Translations under genes and position numbers: made by a program
The notes under the pieces: generated by a model
What the model saw: only the letters and a program-made list of their open reading frames with translations
What the model was told of the DNA's origin: nothing
Databases searched by the model: none
From: B1SED10-75 sp964636865
Lineage (GTDB): Bacteria > Bacillota > Dethiobacteria > DTU022 > PWGO01
Direction: 5' to 3'
NCBI GenBank assembly: GCA_964636865.1
Contig: CAZWVJ010000005.1
Location: 35,241 to 99,240 of the forward strand
DNA length: 64,000 bases
Shown: piece by piece, positions 35,008-44,237 of the stretch
Numbering within the stretch: position 1 is the first letter of the stretch
Layout: the number at the start of each line of letters is the position of its first letter

Positions 35008-37623
35008 TTAAAACTCATCTATTTGAGCTTCATCCTCCTCTCCGTAAACTTCCAAAGCACAAAGGTAAAAAAGGGCATGGGTCCATACATGGGGTATGCC
35101 CACTCTGTTTTTCCACCTAAGCTCGCCTTGTTCCTCAATTAGTTGATGCGCTTCTCCAAAATGCAGGGTGCTTTCTCCGGCTATTTCTTCAGCTACCCAC
35201 TCCATGCTATTTTCAAGTTTTTCCATTTTTTCTTCATCACCGGACCACATTTTTGCCAGAGCTAAAATATCTGAGACCTCATACTGACCGGACTCTCCTG
35301 CAGTATCTGCTTCCATATTTTCTTTGACTGTTTCCCAATTAATATCTGCAGTAGCCTGCATCCGGGAATCCTCAAAACTGCGAAACTCGGCAGGCCAAAT
35401 CATCCAGGTATCACCCTGCCCTTGAGACTTTATTTTACCCTCTTCCGGGTTCCATAGTTTTTCTTCTATATCTTTTTTAAGCAAATCTGCTCTATCTTTC
35501 CATTTATTTATAGTATCCTCTTCCTCTCCCACAGCTTTCCCGGCTTTTACGGCAGACCTTAATCCCAAATAAATCGGAACCGCACCGTCTAATGTCTGGG
35601 TTAATAAAGGATTATCGTCTTCATGCGCATAAAAGTGAAGGTTGCTGGTGGGATCTTTCCAAAAATGAAGTAGTTCTGCAGCTTTTCTTATTGATGGGTA
35701 AATGCCCTCCAAGTACGAAATGTCCTCTGTAAATTCATAATGCTGCCACATTGTCCATACGGCAAGCGCAGTATTATCTATTTCAAAAAGTATGGGACCA
35801 CCTTCCATTCCATCCGCGTAATAATTCATTCCCCAACTACCACCTGCTCTCTGTATATCGGCATAAAATTCATTATGCTTTTCCACCATTCCGTGATAAC
35901 CTGCCCGGTTTAAAGCATAATTAATGAATGCACCATCTCTGGGCCAATCAAGAAAGTAAGGAGGCTGCCTGGAAACAGATGCCACTATGGCGCCTGTTTC
36001 CTTATCATATGCATTTTTAATAGTGACAAGGGACCTTTTTGATATATCAAGAATGAGCTCATTTTCAGTATCAGGTAACTTTGCATCTTGCAGCCATTTG
36101 TCCCACCAATCTTCCGTTTTCTTAAGATGATGCTCAAATGAATTATCTTTAGCTTCATCTAACAATTCTTCCGTCTGTTTAATATTTTCGGCAGCGGCAA
36201 TATAAACGGTTACTTCCGCTTGTCCGTTATTATTCCAATCATTATCATCAAAATTTACCAAAAAAGCGCCATTAACGGCTCCCGAAGCATAATTTGAGTT
36301 TGAAAGTCTCCCGTCGGTGCTTTCCTCATAGGCGCAGTCAGGAGCGGAACCATATACCTCTCCTACCTGATAACCGGTAATTTCCCTATCACTACTCATT
36401 CCAATAAATACATCAGAAGCAGAAAAATCATCTAAAAATATTTCCCCTTTTTCCACCGCTTCTTTATTAAAATCATTGCCTTGAGGTTTACGTTCGGAAA
36501 AAAACAGAGAGTTTTCTACGAAAAAGCCCGCTCTTTCTTCTTTTAAAAAAGGAAATTTATGAGACACCGGAGCCCTTTGAAAATAATTTGTAAGAGGTAA
36601 CCATGGCATTTTTTCGGTGGAAGGATGAAAATTTCCATAAGCCAAAAATTTAAGATCATTTAAGGGAGAGTCTTCGCTTTTTTGAATTTCATAGTTTCTA
36701 ACCAAAACATCTTTTTCAGGTAATACAAAATTATAAGTGATAATTTTTAACCCCAGTTCTTCATCAACCATTTTTGTTTCCAAAACATTTGAAGAGCTTT
36801 TCTTATAAGTTTGCTCATGTTCCCATGTATTTTCCCATAACCACCTCACACCTTCTTCATCAACGGTTTTATAATGGATGCCGCCAAAAGCTCCCATTTC
36901 AGGTTCCGCGCCGTAATATTCCTCTTCTATTGAAGCAGTAGTATACTCCAATTGGTCATGGTAACTGGGACTGGGCCAGCTAAGAAGAGCCAACCGTCCG
37001 TTGGCAGTTAATCCTGCTGTTAAACCGGAATTACCGGTTATCCCATTCAGAGATGTATCCCCCAAAATATCTGCGGGATCAGCGCCCGTTTCCATGAAGA
37101 TTACACCAAGAAATCCCAAAGAAAACAAAAGAAGTAAACATAACCCCAGGATCAAGCGATGAACTCTTTTTTTTCCCGGGCTCATCGATTTTCCCGCAAT
37201 ATGATTTCTGATCAAGCACCATATAAAAAGGGATAGCAAAATACTGCCTATTATAAATTCTGCCCAGATCAGCCTCCATAATATGAAAGGGGTTAGTATG
37301 CCGGTAAGCAAGACGGTAAAAAAAAGAGATAAAGCAATATTGTTCCATGGCAATAACTTCTCAAATAACCTATAAATCACACCTAAAAGCGCTCCAATAA
37401 TAGTTCCTATTAACACACTAATTCCTATAACGACAATAAATATTGCGGGAAACATCCACGGCAGGTTTTCGAATAAGTAAAACTGCCAAAAAAAGTGGGT
37501 AAAAAAAAGAATAAAGAAAAATACAGAACTAATTATACCCGGTAACATTCCATCCTTTGCATTTTCCCAAACATTGCTACCTACACTATCATCTTTACTG
37601 TTTTCCTTTTCTGCATAAGCCAT
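35008..37623 (-). CDS. GH15-like glucoamylase-type glycosidase with N-terminal membrane domain
   Basis: 871 residues from the ATG at 37623, behind AAAGGGGGC; an upstream ATG lies before this SD. The first about 190 residues hold five or six hydrophobic helices. Then comes a beta-rich domain (about 220-500), then an alpha/alpha barrel like GH15 enzymes: YFLDWPRDGAFINYALNRAG, GSWGMNYYADGMEGGPILFEIDNTALAVW, and NRVGIPHVWTHALFYL near the end. GH15 enzymes release glucose from the non-reducing ends of alpha-glucans. Most are soluble or secreted; a polytopic anchor is unusual and suggests action at the outer face of the membrane. The catalytic Glu pair cannot be fixed without an alignment. Confidence 0.82.
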   Translation of the reverse strand: MAYAEKENSKDDSVGSNVWENAKDGMLPGIISSVFFFILFFTHFFWQFYLFENLPWMFPAIFIVVIGISVLIGTIIGALLGVIYRLFEKLLPWNNIALSLFFTVLLTGILTPFILWRLIWAEFIIGSILLSLFIWCLIRNHIAGKSMSPGKKRVHRLILGLCLLLLFSLGFLGVIFMETGADPADILGDTSLNGITGNSGLTAGLTANGRLALLSWPSPSYHDQLEYTTASIEEEYYGAEPEMGAFGGIHYKTVDEEGVRWLWENTWEHEQTYKKSSSNVLETKMVDEELGLKIITYNFVLPEKDVLVRNYEIQKSEDSPLNDLKFLAYGNFHPSTEKMPWLPLTNYFQRAPVSHKFPFLKEERAGFFVENSLFFSERKPQGNDFNKEAVEKGEIFLDDFSASDVFIGMSSDREITGYQVGEVYGSAPDCAYEESTDGRLSNSNYASGAVNGAFLVNFDDNDWNNNGQAEVTVYIAAAENIKQTEELLDEAKDNSFEHHLKKTEDWWDKWLQDAKLPDTENELILDISKRSLVTIKNAYDKETGAIVASVSRQPPYFLDWPRDGAFINYALNRAGYHGMVEKHNEFYADIQRAGGSWGMNYYADGMEGGPILFEIDNTALAVWTMWQHYEFTEDISYLEGIYPSIRKAAELLHFWKDPTSNLHFYAHEDDNPLLTQTLDGAVPIYLGLRSAVKAGKAVGEEEDTINKWKDRADLLKKDIEEKLWNPEEGKIKSQGQGDTWMIWPAEFRSFEDSRMQATADINWETVKENMEADTAGESGQYEVSDILALAKMWSGDEEKMEKLENSMEWVAEEIAGESTLHFGEAHQLIEEQGELRWKNRVGIPHVWTHALFYLCALEVYGEEDEAQIDEF

Positions 37624-37731
37624 TTTTATGCCCCCTTTTTTTTCATTAAATACCATTCCACAAAATATTTAAGAAGGAAAATTCAAACAAAACATAGCAA
37701 AAAAAATGAAGCTCTTTTTTTATGGTTCAAT

Positions 37732-38697
37732 TTATGATTGTAATTTTATCACATTTACCGGCGAGTTTGCCAGATAAGCTTTCAGATTGTTTTGAGCAAT
37801 CTCCATCAATCTGTAACGGGCCTCCCAGGTTGCCCAAGAAATATGGGGTGTAACAAGACAGTTTTCCACTGATAAAAGAGGGTTGTTTGGTGAAGGAGGT
37901 TCCGTAGAAAGGACGTCCACAGCAGCCCAGGCAATCTTTCCTTCCCGTAAAGCATCGGCAAGGTCTGATTCATTAATAACCGGCCCCCTTGAAGTATTAA
38001 TAAGAATCGCCCCTTTTTTCATGAAGGAAATAGATTCCCTATCAATGAGATCTTCTGTCTGGGGAACCAAAGGGCAATGGAGGCTAACCACATCCGCACT
38101 TTGAAGTAGTTCATGAAAGCTAACCCAGCGAATATTCCAAAGGTCTTGTTTCTCTTTTATCGTTCGAGAATATACAACTACTTCCATACCAAATGCGTTT
38201 GCAATTTCAGCGACTTTCCGGCCAATTTTTCCGAAACCTATTATTCCCATTGTCTTTCCGGCAAGTTCAATTAAAGGATACTGCCAGAAACTAAAATCCT
38301 TGCTTTGCGACCAGGCACCTTCTTTAACCATATCGCTGTGTTTTTGAACACTGTGACATATATTAAGGAGGTGGGCAAAAACCATTTGCGCCACAGAATC
38401 GGTGCTGTAACCGGGTATATTGGTCACTGTGATATTACGACGAGATGCCGCCTCTATATCCACTACATTATATCCGGTAGCCAGGACCCCTATATATTCC
38501 AAAAGGGGAAGTTGTGATATTTCCTTTTCCCCCAGAATTACCTTATTAGTAAGAACTGCCTCTGCACCGGCAGCACGCTCTACCGTTAGTTCAGGAGGTG
38601 TCCTATCATATACAACCACCTCCCCCATTTCCTCAAACCCCTTCCAACTCAGATCTCCGGGATTAAGAGTATAACCATCCAGGACTACGATTTTCAA
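37732..38697 (-). CDS. D-2-hydroxyacid dehydrogenase (glycerate dehydrogenase-like)
   Basis: 321 residues from a TTG at 38697, 8 bases after AAAGGAGG; the longer open frame has no ribosome site. Seen: a short N-terminal substrate domain, the NAD-binding loop GKTMGIIGFGKIGRK, the catalytic Arg in NTSRGPV, Glu in the following segment, and His in TPHISWATWEAR. It reduces 2-oxoacids or oxidises D-2-hydroxyacids; the sequence best resembles hydroxypyruvate reductase/glycerate dehydrogenases. It is not obviously in an operon. Confidence 0.92.
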   Translation of the reverse strand: MKIVVLDGYTLNPGDLSWKGFEEMGEVVVYDRTPPELTVERAAGAEAVLTNKVILGEKEISQLPLLEYIGVLATGYNVVDIEAASRRNITVTNIPGYSTDSVAQMVFAHLLNICHSVQKHSDMVKEGAWSQSKDFSFWQYPLIELAGKTMGIIGFGKIGRKVAEIANAFGMEVVVYSRTIKEKQDLWNIRWVSFHELLQSADVVSLHCPLVPQTEDLIDRESISFMKKGAILINTSRGPVINESDLADALREGKIAWAAVDVLSTEPPSPNNPLLSVENCLVTPHISWATWEARYRLMEIAQNNLKAYLANSPVNVIKLQS

Positions 38698-38991
38698 GCG
38701 GTCATCCTCCTTTCTGTTGATTACAAAAAGCTTTCTATCAATTCCAATAAGATTCCTGCAAACATGAGAGTTTACTTCACCTTTAAATAACACATTGCAT
38801 TGAAAGTAAATTAATATTTAAATATTCAAGTGTCCACTTCATTTTTAGGTGTTAAAAAAGCTATGACAAATGTCCAAATTTTACAAAAAAATTAATCTTC
38901 GCCAAGCAGGTAAAACAAAATAGCTAGTAGAAGTGCTCATTTAATTAAAGTATTAATACATACTGTTTTATCTATTCGGGAGATGATTTGA

Positions 38992-39297
38992 TTGAAAACA
39001 GAACCGGTAATAAACGAGTGGCTGGGTCCGGGAGAAAAAGATGGGCAAATCATACCTATTAGTACCGCAGAAAATGCCTTCCACCGTCAGGCGGCAAATA
39101 GCAAATTTTTTGGGGAATGGTGGTATTTCGATGCCCGCCTCAATGATGGACATGTGGTGGTAGGTTTTCTCCAGGCTTCGGAACTAATAACCCGAAAACC
39201 GGGGATTGAGATACACGTTTACAAACCCTCGGGAGAGAAAATTTCGGTAGTGAAAAAGTTTCCCTTCGAAGATTTCCAAGCTTCGGAAGAAAAATGC
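38992..39297 (+). CDS. CrtC/AttH lipocalin-like protein, 3' end lost in assembly gap
   Basis: About 102 residues are visible from a TTG with GGGAG 9 bases upstream; the rest disappears into the N run at 39298. FFGEWWYFDARLNDGHVVVGFLQ is the hallmark of the AttH/CrtC family: two-lobed lipocalins that include carotenoid 1,2-hydratase (hydroxyneurosporene synthase). Such proteins hydrate or bind isoprenoid-like substrates. It faces the CrtI-like gene across the gap, an arrangement that suggests a shared hydrophobic substrate. Confidence 0.7.
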
Positions 39298-39397
39298 NNN
39301 NNNNNNNNNNNNNNNNNNNNNNNNNNNNNNNNNNNNNNNNNNNNNNNNNNNNNNNNNNNNNNNNNNNNNNNNNNNNNNNNNNNNNNNNNNNNNNNNN
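39298..39397. other. Assembly gap (100 N)
   Basis: Exactly 100 N, the usual placeholder for a gap of unknown length. It interrupts the CrtC-like gene. The true sequence between 39297 and 39398 may be much longer and could contain further genes. Confidence 0.99.
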
Positions 39398-39410
39398 AAA
39401 ATGAAGCATA

Positions 39411-40838
39411 TTACGGCTTATATTTAAGATAAGGCTCTAAGGCGATGGCACCATCGGTAGCCAGTTCAGTCCCTACCTGGTTCTTCCCCACGTCTGCTCC
39501 GCTGTAAAAAAGCCCCTTTATGGGAGATACCGGGGAAGGCCTCAAGTCTCCGGCCTGATCGACGGTCTGGGCCACACCTACAGAATCACCGTAGATCCTT
39601 CCGGAAAATCTTGCTATTTGGTTAGGGGTAGTTTCATCACAGAAAATAGTATGCCTATTTATTCCCGGAAAGAACTCTGCAACTTGTGTCTTCACTTTGT
39701 CCATCCATTTCTCCCAGTCTACCTGACCGGGAACTTCCGGGGTTCCGCCCGATATAACGAAAATCGCCTGTTTTCCTTGAGGAGCAATTGCGGGATCTAA
39801 ATTCGATGCCGCCACATACATCCATGGTAACCTTTCCGGAAGTATCCCTCTGCTCATATCAGAAGTAATTTTTTCAAGGTTGTCGGGTATTTCGCCTCCC
39901 CATGGATATTTCGTTACAGGCTTATCAAGGGCATATTTGAGGCTGAATCCCTCATAAGAATATTTGAGATTTTTAATTTTTTCCACGTATTCAGCCTCAA
40001 ACTTGTTTTCACCCACAAGATTAAGAACTGTTTCCCCTATACCTACACTGCTTATTACTATACTACTTTCAATAAATCGTCCGTTTATCATCACACCTTT
40101 GACCTCATTATCTTCCACCACTATTTCATCAACAGCAGTATTAAGCCTCAGGTGCGCATTGTATCTTTTCGCCGCTTTTAAAAAAGAATGTGGAATCGCC
40201 GATACCCCTTCTCCGTTTATCGGATATCCGAGGCCTTTTAATCCCGCCCTGGATATACTCGCCAGCACACCCGCAGAAACCTCCTCCATGAGAGCACCCA
40301 GGCAAACTGTTGTAGTGCCGCCGAAAATCAGGTGAAAATATTTATTGGTAAAATATCTATTAAGGAAGGTCTTGGCATCAACGTGGTATAGCTCTTCCAT
40401 ATCCCGATGGGACATATTTAATATTTTGGCGTTAAATTTGACAAAGCTAACCCAATCCTCGGGCTTAAATCGAAAATTTAAAATTTCTTTGAGCATGACT
40501 AGAGGTAAAATAGCACGCCGCTTATGGGGCGGTATAACCATTTTTTTATCAGCAATAGAAACTTGTACACCCCAGTCTAAAGCATATGAAAATCTAGGAA
40601 TTAAATCAGGGGAATCTACCATCCTAAGAAGTTTACCATGAGGCCCTCGATCACAGCGCAGCATTACATGACCATGATCCATTTTAAAGCCGTGACTTTC
40701 ATAAGTTGCCGTTCGTCCGCCGATGATGCTGTTTTTTTCCAGGATAAGTGTTTTGTGCCCGTGATAAGCGGCAAGAGCGCCTGCTGCAGCTCCGCCACAG
40801 CCAGTACCAATTACTATAACATCATATTTATCTTCCAT
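39411..40838 (-). CDS. CrtI-type (phytoene desaturase-like) FAD/NAD(P) oxidoreductase
   Basis: 475 residues; AAAGGG before the ATG. Seen: the N-terminal dinucleotide motif VIGTGCGGAAAGALAAYHGHKTLILEK with IIGGRTATYE after it, and the C-terminal GLFYSGADVGKNQVGTELATDGAIAL flavin motif, as in CrtI desaturases and related retinol saturase-like enzymes. The family desaturates, saturates or isomerises polyenes and other hydrophobic substrates. It is the last gene of the island, 90 bases after the SCP2 gene. No phytoene synthase (CrtB) is present, so a classical carotenoid pathway is not supported here. Confidence 0.85.
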   Translation of the reverse strand: MEDKYDVIVIGTGCGGAAAGALAAYHGHKTLILEKNSIIGGRTATYESHGFKMDHGHVMLRCDRGPHGKLLRMVDSPDLIPRFSYALDWGVQVSIADKKMVIPPHKRRAILPLVMLKEILNFRFKPEDWVSFVKFNAKILNMSHRDMEELYHVDAKTFLNRYFTNKYFHLIFGGTTTVCLGALMEEVSAGVLASISRAGLKGLGYPINGEGVSAIPHSFLKAAKRYNAHLRLNTAVDEIVVEDNEVKGVMINGRFIESSIVISSVGIGETVLNLVGENKFEAEYVEKIKNLKYSYEGFSLKYALDKPVTKYPWGGEIPDNLEKITSDMSRGILPERLPWMYVAASNLDPAIAPQGKQAIFVISGGTPEVPGQVDWEKWMDKVKTQVAEFFPGINRHTIFCDETTPNQIARFSGRIYGDSVGVAQTVDQAGDLRPSPVSPIKGLFYSGADVGKNQVGTELATDGAIALEPYLKYKP

Positions 40839-40928
40839 TTTAATACCCTTTACATCTTTTTATTAATAAATATTTTGATAGCTTTATGCCGATTTTGATT
40901 TGGAACACCCGTTTATTTTCTTAATTTG

Positions 40929-41366
40929 TTACAATAATTTTCCCCGTAAAGCATATCTAATAGATTTTAAATTCAAAGAACTCGGCAGCTTTTTCATGGT
41001 CTCTACCAGCCACATTAAAGATTCTGCCTTAAATTCCAATTTTAATTCGCCATTACCCAATGCATTCATAAATGAATCGATCACTAATTTGGGAGTAGGT
41101 TTTAATACTGTAAAATAAGCACTTTTGGCATTTAAAAATGTAACTGAAATATCCGGATCCGGAGCCAAGTATTTACTGCCTTTTTTAAGATAAATTTCTC
41201 CATTTTCCAATATGTATTGCACCGCTTCTCTATTGCCTTTAGTCTTAATTACAATGGTCATATTTCTGGAATTAAGCCTGTTTTTAAAGCTGTTATCCCT
41301 CTTCGAAGCGATGGACACAATACCCTTTACCACATTGCCAAAACTTAAAAGGATAATATTGAACAT
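40929..41366 (-). CDS. SCP2 sterol-transfer family protein
   Basis: 145 residues. The ATG overlaps the end of the upstream FAD oxidase: its stop is one base before this start, with GGAGG inside that gene's last codons. The middle and C-terminal part (about 35-140) fits SCP2: TIVIKTKGNREAVQYILENGEIYLKKG, PDISVTFLNAKSAYFTVLK, then the terminal helices. SCP2 proteins carry sterols, acyl-CoAs or other lipids in a hydrophobic tunnel. Tight coupling to two FAD oxidases suggests it delivers a hydrophobic substrate to them. Confidence 0.75.
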   Translation of the reverse strand: MFNIILLSFGNVVKGIVSIASKRDNSFKNRLNSRNMTIVIKTKGNREAVQYILENGEIYLKKGSKYLAPDPDISVTFLNAKSAYFTVLKPTPKLVIDSFMNALGNGELKLEFKAESLMWLVETMKKLPSSLNLKSIRYALRGKLL

Positions 41367-41367
41367 C

Positions 41368-42945
41368 TCATAATTCCTCCACCGGTGTAATTAACTCATA
41401 ACCTCTTGTACCCGTATTATTAGCTATAGAATAAGGATCCAGCATCCGCTGAATTTTAGTCATGTACTTGGAATATATTACCAAGTCTTTGGGGCTTCCC
41501 GGAAGTGAGCCGTAAAAAAATCCGATACCCTTTTCAAGTGCAAGGGCTGCCCCTTTAATGCATGCTCCGGCGGGTTCTCCTTTTGGCTCCCACATATCCA
41601 CCAGGCAGGCATGCTCAATATGCATATAATGGCCGTCTTCATCTATACAGGCATAACAATTATCCCGTCCATCATTAAGCATTTTATCCTGAGATGCATA
41701 TTCTTCCTTGGCATCAAGAGAAATAGGTAAGGCATGCTTGAAACCCTGGTCAATCGTCTCATAAGAAAACGGCACCGCTCCCGTATTAGAAGATGTAGGC
41801 ATATAAGCTGCTTTGCCTATCCAAATAGCCCTTACTGCATTCTGAATAGCTAATTCATGTGATCTTTTGCCAAATATGGAAGTGTCATAGATAACGCCAT
41901 CTGTTTCGGCAACTATTTTTTCAAAAGCCTTGATCTTGTAATCTAGCTCTCTTTTGCTTGCAGCATGGATAAAAAACGTCCAGTAACCATTGCCGAATTT
42001 CTCTTTGAATTCGCCTTTTTCTTCCATTTCCAGATATTCTTCATTTGTAATAGACATAGCGCTAGTAAAAGCCCCCGCCGACCATCTATTGTTATAATCA
42101 ATTATTTCCGACTCACCCAGCCGGGTAAGAGCATCCGCCTCATTATCATGGTCTCCCCATACCACGTAACGCAGGTAACTGTTAGGTACTTCCTCACTGT
42201 CAAAGAAAGGAGGTGTGCCACCGCACTTATAAGGCGGGCCGTACCACGGATAAAGCTTAAGCGCCACTCTGGTGAAAACCCCGTTACCGCCCATATTTCC
42301 CGCCGAACCTCTCATCATACCTCGCAAGCTTGGCCCGGGACCATCACCACATATCCAACCGGCTTTTGGCGTGTTAAGTGAACCAAGTTTAAGTATTTCT
42401 CCCGATGGGGTTATCCACTCAACAGCCAGTACATTGCGCTCTTGCATTGAAGTGCGGATTGAACTACCACCTGTGCCCTGCATACTCGTTCCACTGGCAA
42501 GGTTTGAAGCATTCGGCCCGGCACCCACAAGATGAGGGTTTAGTCCGTGTTTCATGGTTTCTATCTGGGTTTCCCCGGCAGTTACATATGATTCGGTAAC
42601 GGCAAATGAATCTTTAACGTTTATGTGAAGCTTGTTCATCCGCCTCATATCAAGTATCACGCAATTAGGGCAAGTAGCCAACGCTGCAACCCACCATGCC
42701 GTAGAATGAGCCTTAAACTTAAGCTGATACTTTGCACAAATCCTCAAAATAGCCCGCACTTCTTCAACACTTCCGGGCAAAGTAACACAAACCGGCCTGA
42801 AAACCCATTGGGTTCCGATTCCACCCTGCCCCAATCCGTTCATATATGTGTAAGTTTCAATTATACCCGGATCGACCGAAATATTATCTTCGCCCAGGGC
42901 TTCCACAAACTCGTTATATGCTTCTTCAGATATCGTTTGGGTCAT
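41368..42945 (-). CDS. FAD-binding oxidase/dehydrogenase (vanillyl-alcohol oxidase-like)
   Basis: 525 residues from the ATG at 42945, set by GGGAGGGG 6 bases upstream; it overlaps the Fe-S protein gene by 20 bases. Seen: the PCMH-type FAD domain (about 45-240: VTLPGSVEEVRAILRICAKY, GETQIETMKHGLNPHLVGAGPNAS, SGTSMQGTGGSSIRTSM, EWITPSGEIL) and a C-terminal cap ending in a typical MLDPYSIANNTGTRG segment. Relatives oxidise phenols, hydroxyacids or alcohols. With the Fe-S protein it probably passes electrons to a quinone or ETF-like carrier rather than oxygen; this is inferred from gene order. Confidence 0.85.
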   Translation of the reverse strand: MTQTISEEAYNEFVEALGEDNISVDPGIIETYTYMNGLGQGGIGTQWVFRPVCVTLPGSVEEVRAILRICAKYQLKFKAHSTAWWVAALATCPNCVILDMRRMNKLHINVKDSFAVTESYVTAGETQIETMKHGLNPHLVGAGPNASNLASGTSMQGTGGSSIRTSMQERNVLAVEWITPSGEILKLGSLNTPKAGWICGDGPGPSLRGMMRGSAGNMGGNGVFTRVALKLYPWYGPPYKCGGTPPFFDSEEVPNSYLRYVVWGDHDNEADALTRLGESEIIDYNNRWSAGAFTSAMSITNEEYLEMEEKGEFKEKFGNGYWTFFIHAASKRELDYKIKAFEKIVAETDGVIYDTSIFGKRSHELAIQNAVRAIWIGKAAYMPTSSNTGAVPFSYETIDQGFKHALPISLDAKEEYASQDKMLNDGRDNCYACIDEDGHYMHIEHACLVDMWEPKGEPAGACIKGAALALEKGIGFFYGSLPGSPKDLVIYSKYMTKIQRMLDPYSIANNTGTRGYELITPVEEL

Positions 42946-44236
42946 TTTCTTCCCCTCCCATCGCCATATTAACAAGTTCTATAATGTCATATATTTTGAT
43001 ATTTTGCCCCGTATGTTCAATTGTATCTTTGAAATTTCTTTCACACCACGGACATGCTGTTACAAGAGCGCTTGCGCCTGTTGATAGCGCTTCTTCTATT
43101 CTTTCACCCGCCGAAAACCTGGCAAAATCTTCGTAAGCTTCTAAGACGCCTGCCCCGGCTCCACAGCACCAGCTGAAAACCCGGTTGCGCTCCATCTCCA
43201 CAAATTCAATTCCCGGTATGGACTGCAAAATCTCCCGCGGCGGCTCGTAGCATCCGTTTAAACCTAATTTTATTGGCTTCTCTGGTACAGGGGCAAAAAT
43301 ATGCGGTTTGATGCGTTTATATTCACCTTCCCACTTGACCCCCGGCTCACCTCGTCTTCCCAGATGGCATGGATCGTGATAAGTAATCCGCAGAGGAGTT
43401 TTCTCGGTAAACTTTATTCTGCCTTCCTCCATTAAGCGGGAGATGTATTCACTAATGTGCAGTATTTCAATATCGGGGATGCTGTCTATCAATGGATAAT
43501 ATTCTTTCAAAGTTCCGTTGCAGTCCGCGCACATCACTACAATAGTAGAAGCACCCGAAGCTTTTACCCTGCTTATAAAATCCTCGGCATAATTAATAAA
43601 AGTCCCTTTATATCCCATTTCGTAAACTCGCCCGCCACAGCAGGCTTCATCTTTTCCGGCAATTCCTACGTCTACCCCGGCTTTTTTTAATATGTTAACA
43701 GCCGTTCTCGCCACCGGCCAAAACTCTTCATCATATGATATACGGCAACCTGCGTGGAAAAATACATCAGCTGTTTCAAGGTTAATATCTTTCACATCAA
43801 GCCCTTCAGCCCAATTGCCACGATTTGCCTTTGGTTCCCCAAAAACATTATCTTCTTTCTTTAGCCCTTCCACAATCATCGAATGTTCCGGCACCAGGTT
43901 GCCCTGTTCCACAAAGTGAATCCTTAGTTCCTGCATTACTTCAATGGGATTCAAATTATAATTATAGGTGCGGCACTGCGACTGGCAATTACCACAAAGT
44001 GTGCATTCAAAAACAATTTGTTCCATGGTCTCGGTAATTTCTTGCAGCCTCCCCGCTACCAAAGCATGAGCCATAATAACCCTTCCGCCGGCAGCCCATG
44101 AATGAAAGTTGCGGTAAGCAATAGAAGGGCACCCAGATGAAAACCGATGGCTTTGCATCAACTGAAAAGGTGTAAATTTACATAAAGAGCATCTGTGACA
44201 GTGCGACATTTCATAATAATAGTCTGAAAGGCTCAT
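42926..44236 (-). CDS. CCG-domain Fe-S protein (heterodisulfide reductase/GlcF-like)
   Basis: 436 residues; AAGGAG 8 bases before the ATG. N-terminal Cys clusters CHRCSLCKF...C and CTLCGNCQSQC bind two [4Fe-4S]. Two CCG domains follow: one with HAGCRISYD, ACCGGR and ADCNGTL, the other with HDPCHLGRR, WCCGAGAG and CPWCERN. This is the layout of GlcF, LldF/LutA and HdrD-type subunits that move electrons from flavin dehydrogenases to quinone or thiol acceptors. It is translationally coupled with FAD oxidases on both sides, so a GlcDEF-like complex with two flavin subunits is likely. Confidence 0.9.
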   Translation of the reverse strand: MSLSDYYYEMSHCHRCSLCKFTPFQLMQSHRFSSGCPSIAYRNFHSWAAGGRVIMAHALVAGRLQEITETMEQIVFECTLCGNCQSQCRTYNYNLNPIEVMQELRIHFVEQGNLVPEHSMIVEGLKKEDNVFGEPKANRGNWAEGLDVKDINLETADVFFHAGCRISYDEEFWPVARTAVNILKKAGVDVGIAGKDEACCGGRVYEMGYKGTFINYAEDFISRVKASGASTIVVMCADCNGTLKEYYPLIDSIPDIEILHISEYISRLMEEGRIKFTEKTPLRITYHDPCHLGRRGEPGVKWEGEYKRIKPHIFAPVPEKPIKLGLNGCYEPPREILQSIPGIEFVEMERNRVFSWCCGAGAGVLEAYEDFARFSAGERIEEALSTGASALVTACPWCERNFKDTIEHTGQNIKIYDIIELVNMAMGGEENDPNDI

Positions 44237-44237
44237 A

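Noticed and set aside
39298..39432. Continuation of the CrtC-like frame across the N run to 39432
   Set aside because: The N bases carry no information; the bases after the gap belong to the opposite-strand CrtI-like gene region, and the frame is accidental.
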